Shown piece by piece: positions 24,065 to 32,885 of a stretch of DNA of 64,000 bases. This DNA is from Candidatus Dojkabacteria bacterium (GTDB taxonomy: Bacteria; Patescibacteria; Dojkabacteria; SC72; JAFGCJ01). The notes beneath the pieces were generated by a model, which did no database searches, was not told where the DNA came from, and saw nothing but the letters and a program-made list of their open reading frames with translations. The stretch covers positions 124,001 through 188,000 of the forward strand of contig JAFGCJ010000002.1 of assembly GCA_016932785.1 (NCBI GenBank), read 5' to 3'. A program made the translations under genes and the position numbers. Numbering within the stretch: the stretch's first letter is position 1; the number at the start of each line of letters is the position of its first letter.

Positions 24065-26026
24065 ATGTCAGATTTCAAACTCAAATCACCCTACAAACCA
24101 AGTCCAGCTCAGCAAAAGGCCATAGATGAGATTACTGAGCATTTGGATAAGGGCAAGAATGATGTAGTACTTCTCGGTGTCACTGGAAGCGGAAAAACAT
24201 TCACCATGGCAAATGTCATTGCAAACCTCAACAGGCCTACCCTAGTCTTGTCACACAATAAAACCCTTGCTGCACAGTTATACGAGGAATACACAGATTT
24301 TTTCCCAGATAACTCAGTAAAATACTTCGTTTCTTACTATGACTACTATCAACCAGAGGCCTACGTGCCAAGCAAAGATCTTTTTATTGAAAAAGAGGCG
24401 GACATCAATCGCGAAATTGAAAGACACCGTCTGTCAGCCATGAATTCGGTTATTAAGCGTCGTGACACTGTTGTCGTAGCTTCCGTCTCCTGTATCTACA
24501 ATATCGGAAAACCAGAAGACTATGAAAATCTTTCCGAAATGGTAGAAATCGACAAGGAAATAAGCCTCTCCAAGCTACTTCAGCGCCTGGCTATACTTCA
24601 ATATGGCAGAGGAGATTACGATTTCATGCCTGGATCATTTAGGCTGAAAGGTGATGTTCTAGAGATATTTCCTCCATACGAAGATTATTCAATTCGTGTC
24701 GAACTGTTTGGTGACAAAATAGAGAAAATATCAACATTGGATCCGATGACAGGAATGACTATCTCAGAAGAACAGAGTATAGAAGTTTTTCCAGCAAAAA
24801 GTTACGTTGCCTCCCCAGAAATCATCAAAGAAAAAACACAAGAAATAATAAAAGACCTCAAAGATCGTCTTGAATACTTTGAGAAAGCAGGCAAACATCT
24901 AGAAGCAGAAAGACTCAAACAACGGACCATGTACGATGTTGAGATGCTCGAAAACACCGGATTTTGTGCCGGTATAGAGAACTATTCAAGATATTTTGAT
25001 GGAAGAAAACCAGGTGAGCCGCCCTTTACACTACTTGATTATTTTCCTAAAGATTATTTATTTATCATTGATGAATCCCATATGACTGTCCCCCAGGTAC
25101 GAGGGATGTTCGGTGGAGATAGAGCCCGTAAAGAAACACTTGTAGAATACGGTTTCAGACTTCCTTCAGCCTTAGACAACAGGCCTCTGAATTTCGAAGA
25201 ATTTCTAACACACCTGAATCAGACTGTTTATACTTCAGCTACACCCGCCGAGTGGGAACGACAGAGAAGCAAGAATGCAATTGTTGAACAAGTAATACGT
25301 CCCACTGGTCTTCTCGATCCTACAGTCGAAATCCGCCCCACCAAAAACCAAATTGACGACGTAATTGAAGAAGTCAAAAAGAATACTGACAATAAACAAC
25401 GAACCCTGATTACAACTCTTACTAAACGAATGGCAGAGGATCTCTCAAACTATCTTAAGGAAATGGACATAAAGGCAGCTTATCTTCACTCCGACATCGA
25501 CACAGTCGAACGAATCGACATCCTGAGAGATTTACGACTAGGCGCATACGATGTTGTGGTAGGGATAAACCTTCTTCGAGAAGGAATTGATCTACCAGAA
25601 GTCTCATTAGTAATAATTCTGGACGCAGATAAAGAAGGATTCCTGCGCGCCGAGACAAGTCTTGTCCAGACAATCGGAAGAGCTGCGCGCCATAAAGATG
25701 CCAGAGCAATTATGTATGCAGATAAGATTACAGACTCAATGAAATCGGCCATTGGCGAGACCAACCGAAGACGCAAGATTCAAACGGAATATAACGAGAA
25801 ACACGGGATCACTCCAGAAAGCATCAAGAAGGATATCCGTGAAGCCTGGGGTAAAAAGGAAGATAAAGAAGTTGATAAAGACAAACTATCAAAAGTGCCC
25901 AAAACCGAACTTAAAAGAAACATTAAGATGCTTGAAGAAAAGATGTATCTTGCCGCAAGGAATTTGGATTTCGAAGAGGCAGCGGAATTACGAGACAAAA
26001 TAAAGGTTATGAAGCAGATAATGTGA
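24065..26026 (+). CDS. uvrB: Excinuclease ABC subunit B
   Basis: The damage-verifying helicase of nucleotide excision repair. The protein is 653 residues if started at the ATG 24065 (MSDFKLKSPYKPSPAQ); an ATG three codons upstream is also in frame but overlaps the probable -10 box. Walker A GVTGSGKTFTMA lies near residue 39, and the beta-hairpin region YYDYYQPEAYVP near 92. DEAD-like DESHMTVPQV is near 338 and the motif V/VI region RLGAYDVVVGINLLREGIDLPE plus QTIGRAARH follows. A C-terminal UVR domain (LEEKMYLAARNLDFEEAAELRD) for UvrC/UvrA contact closes the protein. The length is standard. It is divergent from mutL. Confidence 0.97.
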   Translation: MSDFKLKSPYKPSPAQQKAIDEITEHLDKGKNDVVLLGVTGSGKTFTMANVIANLNRPTLVLSHNKTLAAQLYEEYTDFFPDNSVKYFVSYYDYYQPEAYVPSKDLFIEKEADINREIERHRLSAMNSVIKRRDTVVVASVSCIYNIGKPEDYENLSEMVEIDKEISLSKLLQRLAILQYGRGDYDFMPGSFRLKGDVLEIFPPYEDYSIRVELFGDKIEKISTLDPMTGMTISEEQSIEVFPAKSYVASPEIIKEKTQEIIKDLKDRLEYFEKAGKHLEAERLKQRTMYDVEMLENTGFCAGIENYSRYFDGRKPGEPPFTLLDYFPKDYLFIIDESHMTVPQVRGMFGGDRARKETLVEYGFRLPSALDNRPLNFEEFLTHLNQTVYTSATPAEWERQRSKNAIVEQVIRPTGLLDPTVEIRPTKNQIDDVIEEVKKNTDNKQRTLITTLTKRMAEDLSNYLKEMDIKAAYLHSDIDTVERIDILRDLRLGAYDVVVGINLLREGIDLPEVSLVIILDADKEGFLRAETSLVQTIGRAARHKDARAIMYADKITDSMKSAIGETNRRRKIQTEYNEKHGITPESIKKDIREAWGKKEDKEVDKDKLSKVPKTELKRNIKMLEEKMYLAARNLDFEEAAELRDKIKVMKQIM

Positions 26027-26044
26027 GGTTACACTAGTATTAAG

Positions 26045-26824
26045 CTAGAGCGTCAATTTATATGAAACTAGTTTAAAGGGATTACCCATATCTGTACTTG
26101 CAACAATTGTAAATGCCGTAGCTTTTATTTTTTTACCTGCTACTTGTTCATCTGGTTCTCTAACCAAAGCATTCACCCGTCCTTCAAAATCAGGAAAGAA
26201 GCCTGATATATTCCTTACCATTTCATGACCGGTCCTGGGCAGCCAAGGCCTAACGAAATCTTCTCCATGTAACTGACGGTGTTTAGTTCTATACCTTACT
26301 CCAACAACTCCCGAGACTGACACAATATCTAATAACGATGCTCCCGCTTTAACATGTGGATAAATTACCCTTAAAATATCATCGAACGAGTAGTCACCAA
26401 GAGCAAGATGACATGCCGTTATTCCAAGCTCAGGACTTCGAGATACAAATCCAAGACAGTCAGCAACATAAGGTAAAATAAGCAATCCTCTATCCATTGA
26501 ATAAAAACGAACCCCGGTTGGGAGAATTCTCAAGCAACCACTATATTCGTTTACAATGGTAGAGAGTTTTCTAACTACTTTGCCCTCAGGTATATGATCG
26601 TACTTGTAGCGTTCAAGATCTGCTACTAACGAATCAAACGTTCCATCGAAAGGATACTCTTCTACTCTATCGGGTTGCAACCAAACACTATCAAAGGCTA
26701 CTAGCATCTCGTCGGGAACATCCTCCAATGGTTGACAAACATGAGGATCAACATTTGCAATGTGTCCTGCTTTGGGCATAATTTCAGACAAATCGATTTG
26801 TGCTGGTGAAGATTTCGAAATCAT
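26045..26824 (-). CDS. Hypothetical protein, possibly a divergent YfiH/laccase-domain protein
   Basis: A 259-residue soluble protein. The segment LLILPYVADCLGFVSRSPELGITACHL (residues about 112-138) recalls the YfiH (polyphenol oxidoreductase/purine nucleosidase) core, in which a TADC motif and a following HAGW provide a Cys and a His of the metal site. Here the Cys and His are kept but the W and G are not. A His-rich N-terminus (GHIANVDPH) might supply the third ligand. The match is weak, so the family call is tentative and no activity is claimed. A TATAAT 8 nt before the ATG suggests a leaderless message. It converges on uvrB, 18 nt apart. Confidence 0.5.
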   Translation of the reverse strand: MISKSSPAQIDLSEIMPKAGHIANVDPHVCQPLEDVPDEMLVAFDSVWLQPDRVEEYPFDGTFDSLVADLERYKYDHIPEGKVVRKLSTIVNEYSGCLRILPTGVRFYSMDRGLLILPYVADCLGFVSRSPELGITACHLALGDYSFDDILRVIYPHVKAGASLLDIVSVSGVVGVRYRTKHRQLHGEDFVRPWLPRTGHEMVRNISGFFPDFEGRVNALVREPDEQVAGKKIKATAFTIVASTDMGNPFKLVSYKLTL

Positions 26825-26832
26825 ACAAAATA

Positions 26833-26838
26833 ATTATA
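26833..26838 (-). promoter_or_regulatory. -10 box of the 259-residue protein gene (leaderless)
   Basis: TATAAT on the minus strand ends 8 nt before the ATG at 26824. A second TATAAT lies about 18 nt further upstream (26850-26855). Confidence 0.5.
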
Positions 26839-26930
26839 TTAGCGCCACATTATAACACACTATAGGGTCCTGACTACAGACCAATCAAAAATTAGAAGCA
26901 TTCCTGTGGTAAAATCTTTTCAATAATGTC

Positions 26931-27001
26931 TGCGGGATCGTCTAATGGTAGGACGACGGCCTTTGAAGCCGCTAATCCAGGTTCGAATCCTGGTCCCGCA
27001 A
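26931..27001 (+). tRNA. tRNA-Gln (anticodon TTG)
   Basis: A 71-nt cloverleaf with acceptor TGCGGGA/TCCCGCA, short D arm GTCTAATGGTAGGAC, anticodon loop CTTTGAA (TTG) on a GC stem, and T arm CCAGGTTCGAATCCTGG. The U1-A72 end pair is typical of tRNA-Gln. CCA is not encoded. Confidence 0.93.
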
Positions 27002-27081
27002 TATTTGAAAAGTCGAATTTGGTTCGAGCCACGTAATTAAGGTAAAAGTTGAGTGGGTTCGAGCCTTGTCCATGAAAGGTT

Positions 27082-27996
27082 ATGAAAAACAGCAAACACA
27101 TAACAACCTCAAAATATGATGACTCACAGTATGATAATGTTATAGAGTTTTTAGGTGAGTTATATAGATTAGATCCGGAACATCCCTACTGGTTACCAGG
27201 AAGATGGGAATATGCGGCATATCTGGTTAGTCCTTTGTATTTAAGCCGAGGCAAACCAGATTGGAGGAAAACAATTCGTTTATGGAAAGACGAAAAAAAT
27301 ATTGTAGGTATAATCCACTCTGAAAATCCCAACGAAAATTATTATATTCATTTACATCCTGAATACGAGTATATAAGAGAGGAAATGATAGAATGGGCTG
27401 AAAAAAGTACTCCATTCAAAAAGATCCAAATTTGGCTAAATGAAGAAGACTCATCTTCAGAGAAGATCCTAAATAACAGAGGATTTACCCTATTAGACAA
27501 GTCCTATGACTATCTCAATTGGCGTGATTTATCAAAATATGAACCCAGTATTGAAATTCCTGATAAATACAGTTTCTGCTCCCTGGTTGATGATACATAC
27601 CTTGAAAGCAAAATCGATTGTGCGGCAAAAGCATTTAATTCAAAAAAGGTTCCGAAGAGTGTATACAAATTTATGCAAACAGCACCTTCATACAAAAGAG
27701 CATATGATTTTTTTATTCTCTATAAAGAAAAAGTTGTATCCTTATGCATTGTATGGCTTGATAAAGAGAACAATCTTGGTTATATTGAACCGGTTGCTAC
27801 TCATCCGGAATTTCAACGACAGGGACTGGGAAAGGCTATTCTAAATTATGCAATGAAGCAACTAAAAGAGGATCAAATCTCTTATGCATATGTAGGGGCC
27901 AGTGGGAACGACAGAAAATCTTTTTATTTTAAAGCTGGATTTACTAAATCAGTTGCGTTACGTCCTTGGAAAAAGAATCTCCGGAAGAATCTGTAA
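27082..27996 (+). CDS. GNAT family N-acetyltransferase (two-domain)
   Basis: A 304-residue protein. The C-terminal GNAT domain (about 165-300) has the acetyl-CoA loop VATHPEFQRQGLGKAIL (Q/R-x-x-G-x-G/A pattern) and the closing strand ASGNDRKSFYFKAGFTK. The N-terminal half (about 10-150) has the same secondary-structure order (KNIVGIIHSENPNENYYIHLHPEYEYIREEM) and looks like a degenerate second GNAT fold. The substrate cannot be predicted. It starts 81 nt after tRNA-Gln without a visible ribosome site. A reading-frame remnant follows it (27950-28097). Confidence 0.88.
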   Translation: MKNSKHITTSKYDDSQYDNVIEFLGELYRLDPEHPYWLPGRWEYAAYLVSPLYLSRGKPDWRKTIRLWKDEKNIVGIIHSENPNENYYIHLHPEYEYIREEMIEWAEKSTPFKKIQIWLNEEDSSSEKILNNRGFTLLDKSYDYLNWRDLSKYEPSIEIPDKYSFCSLVDDTYLESKIDCAAKAFNSKKVPKSVYKFMQTAPSYKRAYDFFILYKEKVVSLCIVWLDKENNLGYIEPVATHPEFQRQGLGKAILNYAMKQLKEDQISYAYVGASGNDRKSFYFKAGFTKSVALRPWKKNLRKNL

Positions 27997-28126
27997 TCGC
28001 TACAGACAATGAGATCAAACGACTGAAGCTACGACCCAAGATTACACTGTTTCCTTGGGAAGTTGCTGAAGACGAACTAAGAGAGGCCAATAGCTGAATA
28101 TCGTATTAAAAATAAATCCATCACTA

Positions 28127-28693
28127 ATGGAGAAACTATTAAAGTTCACCCAGTTCTACCATAAGTTCCAGCAAACCAAAAGGCTTATTTATGCAACAGG
28201 CGAGAATCGTCATGAAAATGACTCTGAACACAGTTTTCAGGTAGCACTAACATGTTGGTATCTGATTTCAAGATACCAACTCAATCTCAATCTAGAGAAG
28301 GTCCTCAAATATGCAATTATCCATGATCTACCCGAAGTATTTGCTGGAGATTTCTACTTTGACATTAATTCAAAGAAACGAGGTAAGAAAGAAGCCTTGG
28401 AGAAAGAAGCAATAAAAAATATTTCAAAAAGATTCCCCGAATACTCAGATCTATCTGAGCTTCTCGAATCATATAACTCACAATCTGACAAAGAAGCGAA
28501 ATTTGTTAATTCCGTAGAAAAGCTTATCCCAGTAATCAACATTTACTTGGATAACGGCAGGATATGGAAAGAAGAAGGAATGAAAATGAAAACAATCTTT
28601 GGTAACAGGGATCGAAAAATTAATTCGGACATACCAAAGAAATTATGGGAAGAGCTCAAACCTATAATCGCAAACTCAGGTCTTCTTAAATGA
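28127..28693 (+). CDS. HD-domain phosphohydrolase (YfbR-like)
   Basis: A 188-residue metal-dependent phosphohydrolase. HENDSEHSFQVAL (residues about 28-40) supplies the first His pair, and IIHDLPEVFAGD (about 65-76) supplies the HD dyad and following Asp, as in the 5'-deoxynucleotidase YfbR group. The length agrees. It would remove phosphate from nucleoside monophosphates, but the exact substrate is uncertain. It is 24 nt upstream of the Rid-family gene and probably co-transcribed with it, giving a small metabolite-housekeeping pair. Confidence 0.88.
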   Translation: MEKLLKFTQFYHKFQQTKRLIYATGENRHENDSEHSFQVALTCWYLISRYQLNLNLEKVLKYAIIHDLPEVFAGDFYFDINSKKRGKKEALEKEAIKNISKRFPEYSDLSELLESYNSQSDKEAKFVNSVEKLIPVINIYLDNGRIWKEEGMKMKTIFGNRDRKINSDIPKKLWEELKPIIANSGLLK

Positions 28694-28716
28694 AATTAAA
28701 TTTTTAGGGACCAGTA

Positions 28717-29115
28717 ATGGCACAACAACTAAATCCAAAAGACTTTACTGAAATTATGGGAGCATATTCACATGGACTAAAAGTAGACATTGGAGACAGC
28801 GAAATGATTTTCGTAACAGGTCAAATAGCAATGGATAAAAACGGAAATGCCATTGCTCCAAATGATATTACTGCACAAGCAGAATTTATTTTCAAAAATA
28901 TCCAAAAAATTCTTGATGAGGGCGGAGCAACTATCGATGATGTGGTGAAAGCAGTGATTTATGTCACAAGCATGAGTGATTTTAAGGAAATCTCGGCTGT
29001 CCGAAACAAGTACTTTGGAAAGGCCAAACCAGTAAGCACTTTAGTCGAGATTAATAAAACAGTTAAAGATGGATGTAATCTTGAGATTGAAGTTATAGCT
29101 ATAAGAAAGAAGTAA
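28717..29115 (+). CDS. RidA/YjgF family protein, lacking the catalytic arginine
   Basis: A 132-residue Rid-family protein with the normal fold pattern (GAYSHGLKVD, FVTGQIAMDKNGN, QAEFIFKNIQKILDEGGATIDDVVKAVIYVTSM, LEIEVIAI). In RidA the enamine deaminase Arg is in a P-A-R-S motif. Here the matching place reads KPVSTLVEI, so the Arg is replaced. This resembles the Rid subfamilies without imine deaminase activity. It is probably co-transcribed with the HD-domain gene. Whether it still detoxifies enamines is doubtful. Confidence 0.9.
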   Translation: MAQQLNPKDFTEIMGAYSHGLKVDIGDSEMIFVTGQIAMDKNGNAIAPNDITAQAEFIFKNIQKILDEGGATIDDVVKAVIYVTSMSDFKEISAVRNKYFGKAKPVSTLVEINKTVKDGCNLEIEVIAIRKK

Positions 29116-29119
29116 CCCT

Positions 29120-29281
29120 CTATAAATTGATCACCTCGAATCCTGACTCTCCCCTATTGATCTCTATCGTTTTGCCCTCAATATTGTGGTACAGCAGACC
29201 ATCTTCTTTTACCACAGTTCGAACTATTTCGAGAGCTTTTTCAGCAGGAACCTCTGCAAGATCCCAATCAGGAGAATCCAC
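29120..29281 (-). CDS. Possible small protein (53 residues, GTG start) or gene remnant
   Basis: Between two plus-strand genes the minus strand has an open frame, VDSPDWDLAEVPAEKALEIV then RTVVKEDGLLYHNIEGKTI and a charged end. Its composition is that of a real protein, not an antisense shadow. The only usable start is GTG at 29281, without a ribosome site, and a stop lies just upstream. It could be a small gene or the C-terminal relic of a lost one. No family is recognised. Confidence 0.4.
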   Translation of the reverse strand: MDSPDWDLAEVPAEKALEIVRTVVKEDGLLYHNIEGKTIEINRGESGFEVINL

Positions 29282-29354
29282 ATGAGCTATTCTTTACTCA
29301 CACTTCAAAAATAGTATAATGTATCCCGTACCTGCCTAATATTATTGCGAAACA

Positions 29355-31487
29355 ATGCCCAAATCAGATAACTCCCTTGAAAACCTTTTTAATCCTGAAT
29401 CAATAGCCATAATCGGCGTCTCGAAAGATCCAGACAAGATCGGATCGATAATATATTCCAACATCTGCGAGAACAAATTTCCAGGAAGAGTTTATCTTGT
29501 TAATCCCAAACACAAAGAACTTTATGGTCACACAGTCTATGAATCGGTTAAATCAATTCCAGAACAGGTAGACCTTGCCTGCATATCAGTACCAGCACCA
29601 ATCGTCGAAGCGGTAATAGATGACTGTATAGAGAAAGACGTCAAAGCAGCAATAATAATATCGGCAGGGTTTAGCGAGACAGGAGAGCAAGGCACTGCGC
29701 TTGAAGAAAAAATAGCCCAAAAAGCTAACAAGGCAGGACTTAGAATCCTCGGTCCCAACTGTTTAGGCATGATGAACCCCTCAAAGCGACTAAACGCTTC
29801 ATTTGCAGCTTCCTCCCCTCTTGAAGGAAATATAGCGTTTTTGTCTCAATCTGGGGCTTTCTGCACAGCAGTTCTTGATATGTCGCTCGATAAAAATCTA
29901 GGCTTTTCACATTTCGTTTCACTGGGCAATAAGGCAGATATTGAGGAAACAGAATTAATAGAATATTTTTGCGATGAGAAAAAGGTCAATGTTATCGGAG
30001 CATATCTTGAGGAAGTAGCCAATGGCCAACGACTCATTCAAATAGCAAAAAAGACAGCCAAACCGATCGTAGTTTTCAAACCCGGTGAAAGCTCAGAGGC
30101 CAAAAAGGCTATATCTTCACATACCGGATCCCTAGCTGGCTCAGCAGAGACTATTGAAACAGCATTTAAACAGGCAGGAATAGTACAAGTCAGACGAGTT
30201 CACCAGATGTTTAATGTTATGATGGCATTTTCCTGGAGCAAACCACTTAAAGGAAACCGTATTGCAGTTGTAACAAATGCCGGAGGTCCTGGAATCATTG
30301 CTACAGACGATATAGTCGATTCCGGCCTAAAGATGGCTGAAATCTCTCAAACTTCAAAGAAACTTATTGAAGAACATCTTCCTTCTACCGCAAGCGTCAT
30401 TAATCCAATTGACGTTATAGGTGACGCTCTAGCCGAAAGGTATAAGCTTCCAATAGAGGTACTCGCCGAAGACGAGAATGTAGATGCAATTTTAGTTGTC
30501 CTTACACCTCAACTGGTCACTCAGATAGAAGACACTGCAAAACTTATTATCAACACAGCAAAACTATCAGATAAACCGATTTTTCCTGTGTTTCTTGGTG
30601 GAAAATATGTCTCATTTGGCCTTCATAGACTGTACGACTTCAAAATTCCTGCATTTCAATATATTAGCGATGCGGTAGATGCTCTCTCATTAATGTACAA
30701 ATACTATAAAACAGAAGAGAATCTTGCAAAAAAGAAATCCCTGGATTTCAAGACTCTCAGGCGCAAAGGCGAATACGAGCTTGAGATTGCTGCCGGAACT
30801 AAGGAAACTACTACAGCCCTCCCCGAACCCATGGTACAGAATATAGCTGAGGAGTTTGGTATCGATACGCCGCATCAGCAAGTCGTAACAACTGTCGACG
30901 AGGCACTAGAATTTGGAAACAAGCAATATCCGGTTGTTATTAAGGCCACAACAGAGGATTTCGAACATAAAACAGAATACCGTGCGATCCATTTAGACAT
31001 TCACACAGATAAAAAACTTCGAGAAAAATATTTTGAACTCGAGGAATTGCTGAAGGAGAAGCTCAGAATCCCCAATCCCAAAATCCTTATCCAGGAACAA
31101 ATACAATTTAAAGAAGAATTTTTCCTAGGTTCTAAAAGAGACGGAGATTCTGATGTTTATGAGACAGAAGACATCGGGTTCGGTCATATCATAGCTCTTG
31201 GTAAAGGAGGAATTTATACTGAGACCTACAAAGACATTAATTACTTTCTTGTCCCCGCAAGTGATCTAGAAATCGAAGATGCGCTCAAACAAACCAAAAT
31301 CTGGAAAATTATAAAGGGAACAAGAGGCCAAAAGCCACTTGCTTACAAGGCCATAATCAATACTATTCAAAAGGTACAGAAAATGTTGCTCACCTACCCT
31401 CAGATCGAGAGCTTGGATCTAAATCCAATCCTGGTAACCAAAGACCGAGCAGTCGCCGTAGATATCAAAATCTTCACAAAGAAATAG
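29355..31487 (+). CDS. Acyl-CoA synthetase, ADP-forming (acetate-CoA ligase), fused alpha-beta
   Basis: A 710-residue protein with the full order of domains: the CoA-binding domain (LFNPESIAIIGVSKDPDKIG at residues 10-30), the two succinyl-CoA-ligase-like domains with the phosphohistidine loop SSHTGSLAGSAE (about 257), and a C-terminal ATP-grasp domain (PEPMVQNIAEEFGIDTP onward). It turns acetyl-CoA, ADP and phosphate into acetate, CoA and ATP, an energy-yielding fermentation step. All parts are present and the length is typical of fused ACD enzymes. A TATAAT at 29315-29320 is a possible -10. It heads a group with the acyltransferase and AIM24-like genes. Confidence 0.95.
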   Translation: MPKSDNSLENLFNPESIAIIGVSKDPDKIGSIIYSNICENKFPGRVYLVNPKHKELYGHTVYESVKSIPEQVDLACISVPAPIVEAVIDDCIEKDVKAAIIISAGFSETGEQGTALEEKIAQKANKAGLRILGPNCLGMMNPSKRLNASFAASSPLEGNIAFLSQSGAFCTAVLDMSLDKNLGFSHFVSLGNKADIEETELIEYFCDEKKVNVIGAYLEEVANGQRLIQIAKKTAKPIVVFKPGESSEAKKAISSHTGSLAGSAETIETAFKQAGIVQVRRVHQMFNVMMAFSWSKPLKGNRIAVVTNAGGPGIIATDDIVDSGLKMAEISQTSKKLIEEHLPSTASVINPIDVIGDALAERYKLPIEVLAEDENVDAILVVLTPQLVTQIEDTAKLIINTAKLSDKPIFPVFLGGKYVSFGLHRLYDFKIPAFQYISDAVDALSLMYKYYKTEENLAKKKSLDFKTLRRKGEYELEIAAGTKETTTALPEPMVQNIAEEFGIDTPHQQVVTTVDEALEFGNKQYPVVIKATTEDFEHKTEYRAIHLDIHTDKKLREKYFELEELLKEKLRIPNPKILIQEQIQFKEEFFLGSKRDGDSDVYETEDIGFGHIIALGKGGIYTETYKDINYFLVPASDLEIEDALKQTKIWKIIKGTRGQKPLAYKAIINTIQKVQKMLLTYPQIESLDLNPILVTKDRAVAVDIKIFTKK

Positions 31488-31512
31488 AGTCTTTATCATT
31501 TCGCCGTACAAA

Positions 31513-31521
31513 TGCTAAAAT
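31513..31521 (+). promoter_or_regulatory. Extended -10 of the hexapeptide acyltransferase gene
   Basis: TGCTAAAAT ends 9 nt before the ATG at 31531. It is the same extended -10 as at uvrB. Confidence 0.45.
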
Positions 31522-31530
31522 CTTATTCAA

Positions 31531-32127
31531 ATGATCTATTTCATTGTTCAGAAAATTAAAAGATTTCGATGGCTACTAATCTTTGTCAGCTATATTTTTA
31601 CACTAAAATACAGACTTTTTAAAAGCAATCGCGTTCATTTCGGTTCGAACTTCATTACAAATTGGAAATTGAGAATCCAAGGACCAGGCAAAGCTATTTT
31701 GGGCAATAATGTAATTGCAGGTGCTCATGAAGAACCGAATATATTCTCAACATTTGACAGGGATGCCACTATAGAGATTGGAGATAACTGTAGATTAAAT
31801 GGTGCTCACTTCCAATCTAGAAAAGGCATCAAAATCGGAAACAGCTGCATCATCGGATCTGCATTATTAGTTGATACCGATCACCACAGTGTCAGATCGG
31901 ACAGAATGACAAACCCCAATTCGCCAGTTCTATCCAAACCAATAGAAATCGGAAACAATGTATGGATAGCCGGCCACGCAACTATTCTGAAAGGAGTAAC
32001 TATAGGAAATAACTCCGTAGTGGGTTTTGGATCTGTTGTCGCCAGTGATGTACCCCAAGACTCGATAGTCGCAGGAAATCCGGCAAAAGTAATCGGAAAG
32101 GTTCCGATGGTATCTGGAACCATCTAA
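31531..32127 (+). CDS. Hexapeptide-repeat O-acyltransferase (maltose/sugar acetyltransferase-like)
   Basis: A 198-residue left-handed beta-helix acyltransferase. After a basic hydrophobic N-terminus (about 1-30), hexapeptide repeats run from residue 60 onward, including GNNVIAGAHEEPN, IGDNCRLNGAH and IGNSCIIGSALLVDTDHHS. The His pair of this last motif is the usual catalytic place. The end is IGNNVWIAGHATILKGVTIGNNSVVGFGSVV. Relatives acetylate sugars or glycan precursors. The acceptor is unknown. The N-terminal segment could anchor the protein to the membrane. It is 43 nt after the acyl-CoA synthetase gene. Confidence 0.88.
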   Translation: MIYFIVQKIKRFRWLLIFVSYIFTLKYRLFKSNRVHFGSNFITNWKLRIQGPGKAILGNNVIAGAHEEPNIFSTFDRDATIEIGDNCRLNGAHFQSRKGIKIGNSCIIGSALLVDTDHHSVRSDRMTNPNSPVLSKPIEIGNNVWIAGHATILKGVTIGNNSVVGFGSVVASDVPQDSIVAGNPAKVIGKVPMVSGTI

Positions 32128-32144
32128 TTTCTAAATATATTTTA

Positions 32145-32885
32145 ATGAAGCATTCAATAATAGGAGATGACATGCAGGCACTGATCCTAGATCTCGATAA
32201 AGGAGAACAGATCTTTGCTGAAGCAGGATCAATGATGTACATGAAGGGTTCAGTAGAAATCGATGCTGAAATGAAGGGCGGATTTCTCGGCGGCGTCAAA
32301 CGTCTCTTACAAAGAGAAAGTCTGTTCCTCGTAAGATTTGACAGCACCGGCGACGACGCAGAGGTTGCTTTTGCACCTCCATATCCAGGACATATTAAAC
32401 ACGTAGAGATGAATGGAAATACATTAGTATGTCAAAAAGATGCATTCATTTGCTCAGTTGGGAATATCGAGTCAGATATAACATTTGTAAAGAGACTCGG
32501 GTTCGGATTCTTCGGAGGCGAAGGATTTATCCTACAAAAGATCACAGGAAAGGGAGACCTGTTTATTCATGCAGGAGGCAATTTCGTAGAAAAAGAACTT
32601 GCAGAAAACGAAGAGATAAAGGTTGATACCGGATGTATAGTAGCCATGGATGAAAGTGTCGACTATGATATTAAATCTGTAGGCAACATAAAAACAAGCA
32701 TTTTCGCTGGCGAAGGGTTATTTGTTGCTCATCTGAAGGGACCAGGGAAAGTGTGGCTTCAGACTCTTCCTTTCTCAAGAATGGCTGAAAAAATAGCGAG
32801 TGCGGTAGGGCGATCAAAAGGTGAAAGCCGAGGAGCTGCAGGAGTAGGAGGAGAGATCTTCAAATCGATTGTGAGCGGTCATTAG
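32145..32885 (+). CDS. AIM24 / TIGR00266 family protein
   Basis: A 246-residue beta-rich protein. The opening SIIGDDMQALILDLDKGEQIFAEAGSMMYM and the segment FFGGEGFILQKITGKGDLFIHAGG are diagnostic of the TIGR00266/AIM24 family, whose molecular function is unknown. The C-terminus is Gly-rich. It starts 18 nt after the acyltransferase and converges on the glycosylase gene with a 4-bp overlap of the ends. Confidence 0.9.
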   Translation: MKHSIIGDDMQALILDLDKGEQIFAEAGSMMYMKGSVEIDAEMKGGFLGGVKRLLQRESLFLVRFDSTGDDAEVAFAPPYPGHIKHVEMNGNTLVCQKDAFICSVGNIESDITFVKRLGFGFFGGEGFILQKITGKGDLFIHAGGNFVEKELAENEEIKVDTGCIVAMDESVDYDIKSVGNIKTSIFAGEGLFVAHLKGPGKVWLQTLPFSRMAEKIASAVGRSKGESRGAAGVGGEIFKSIVSGH

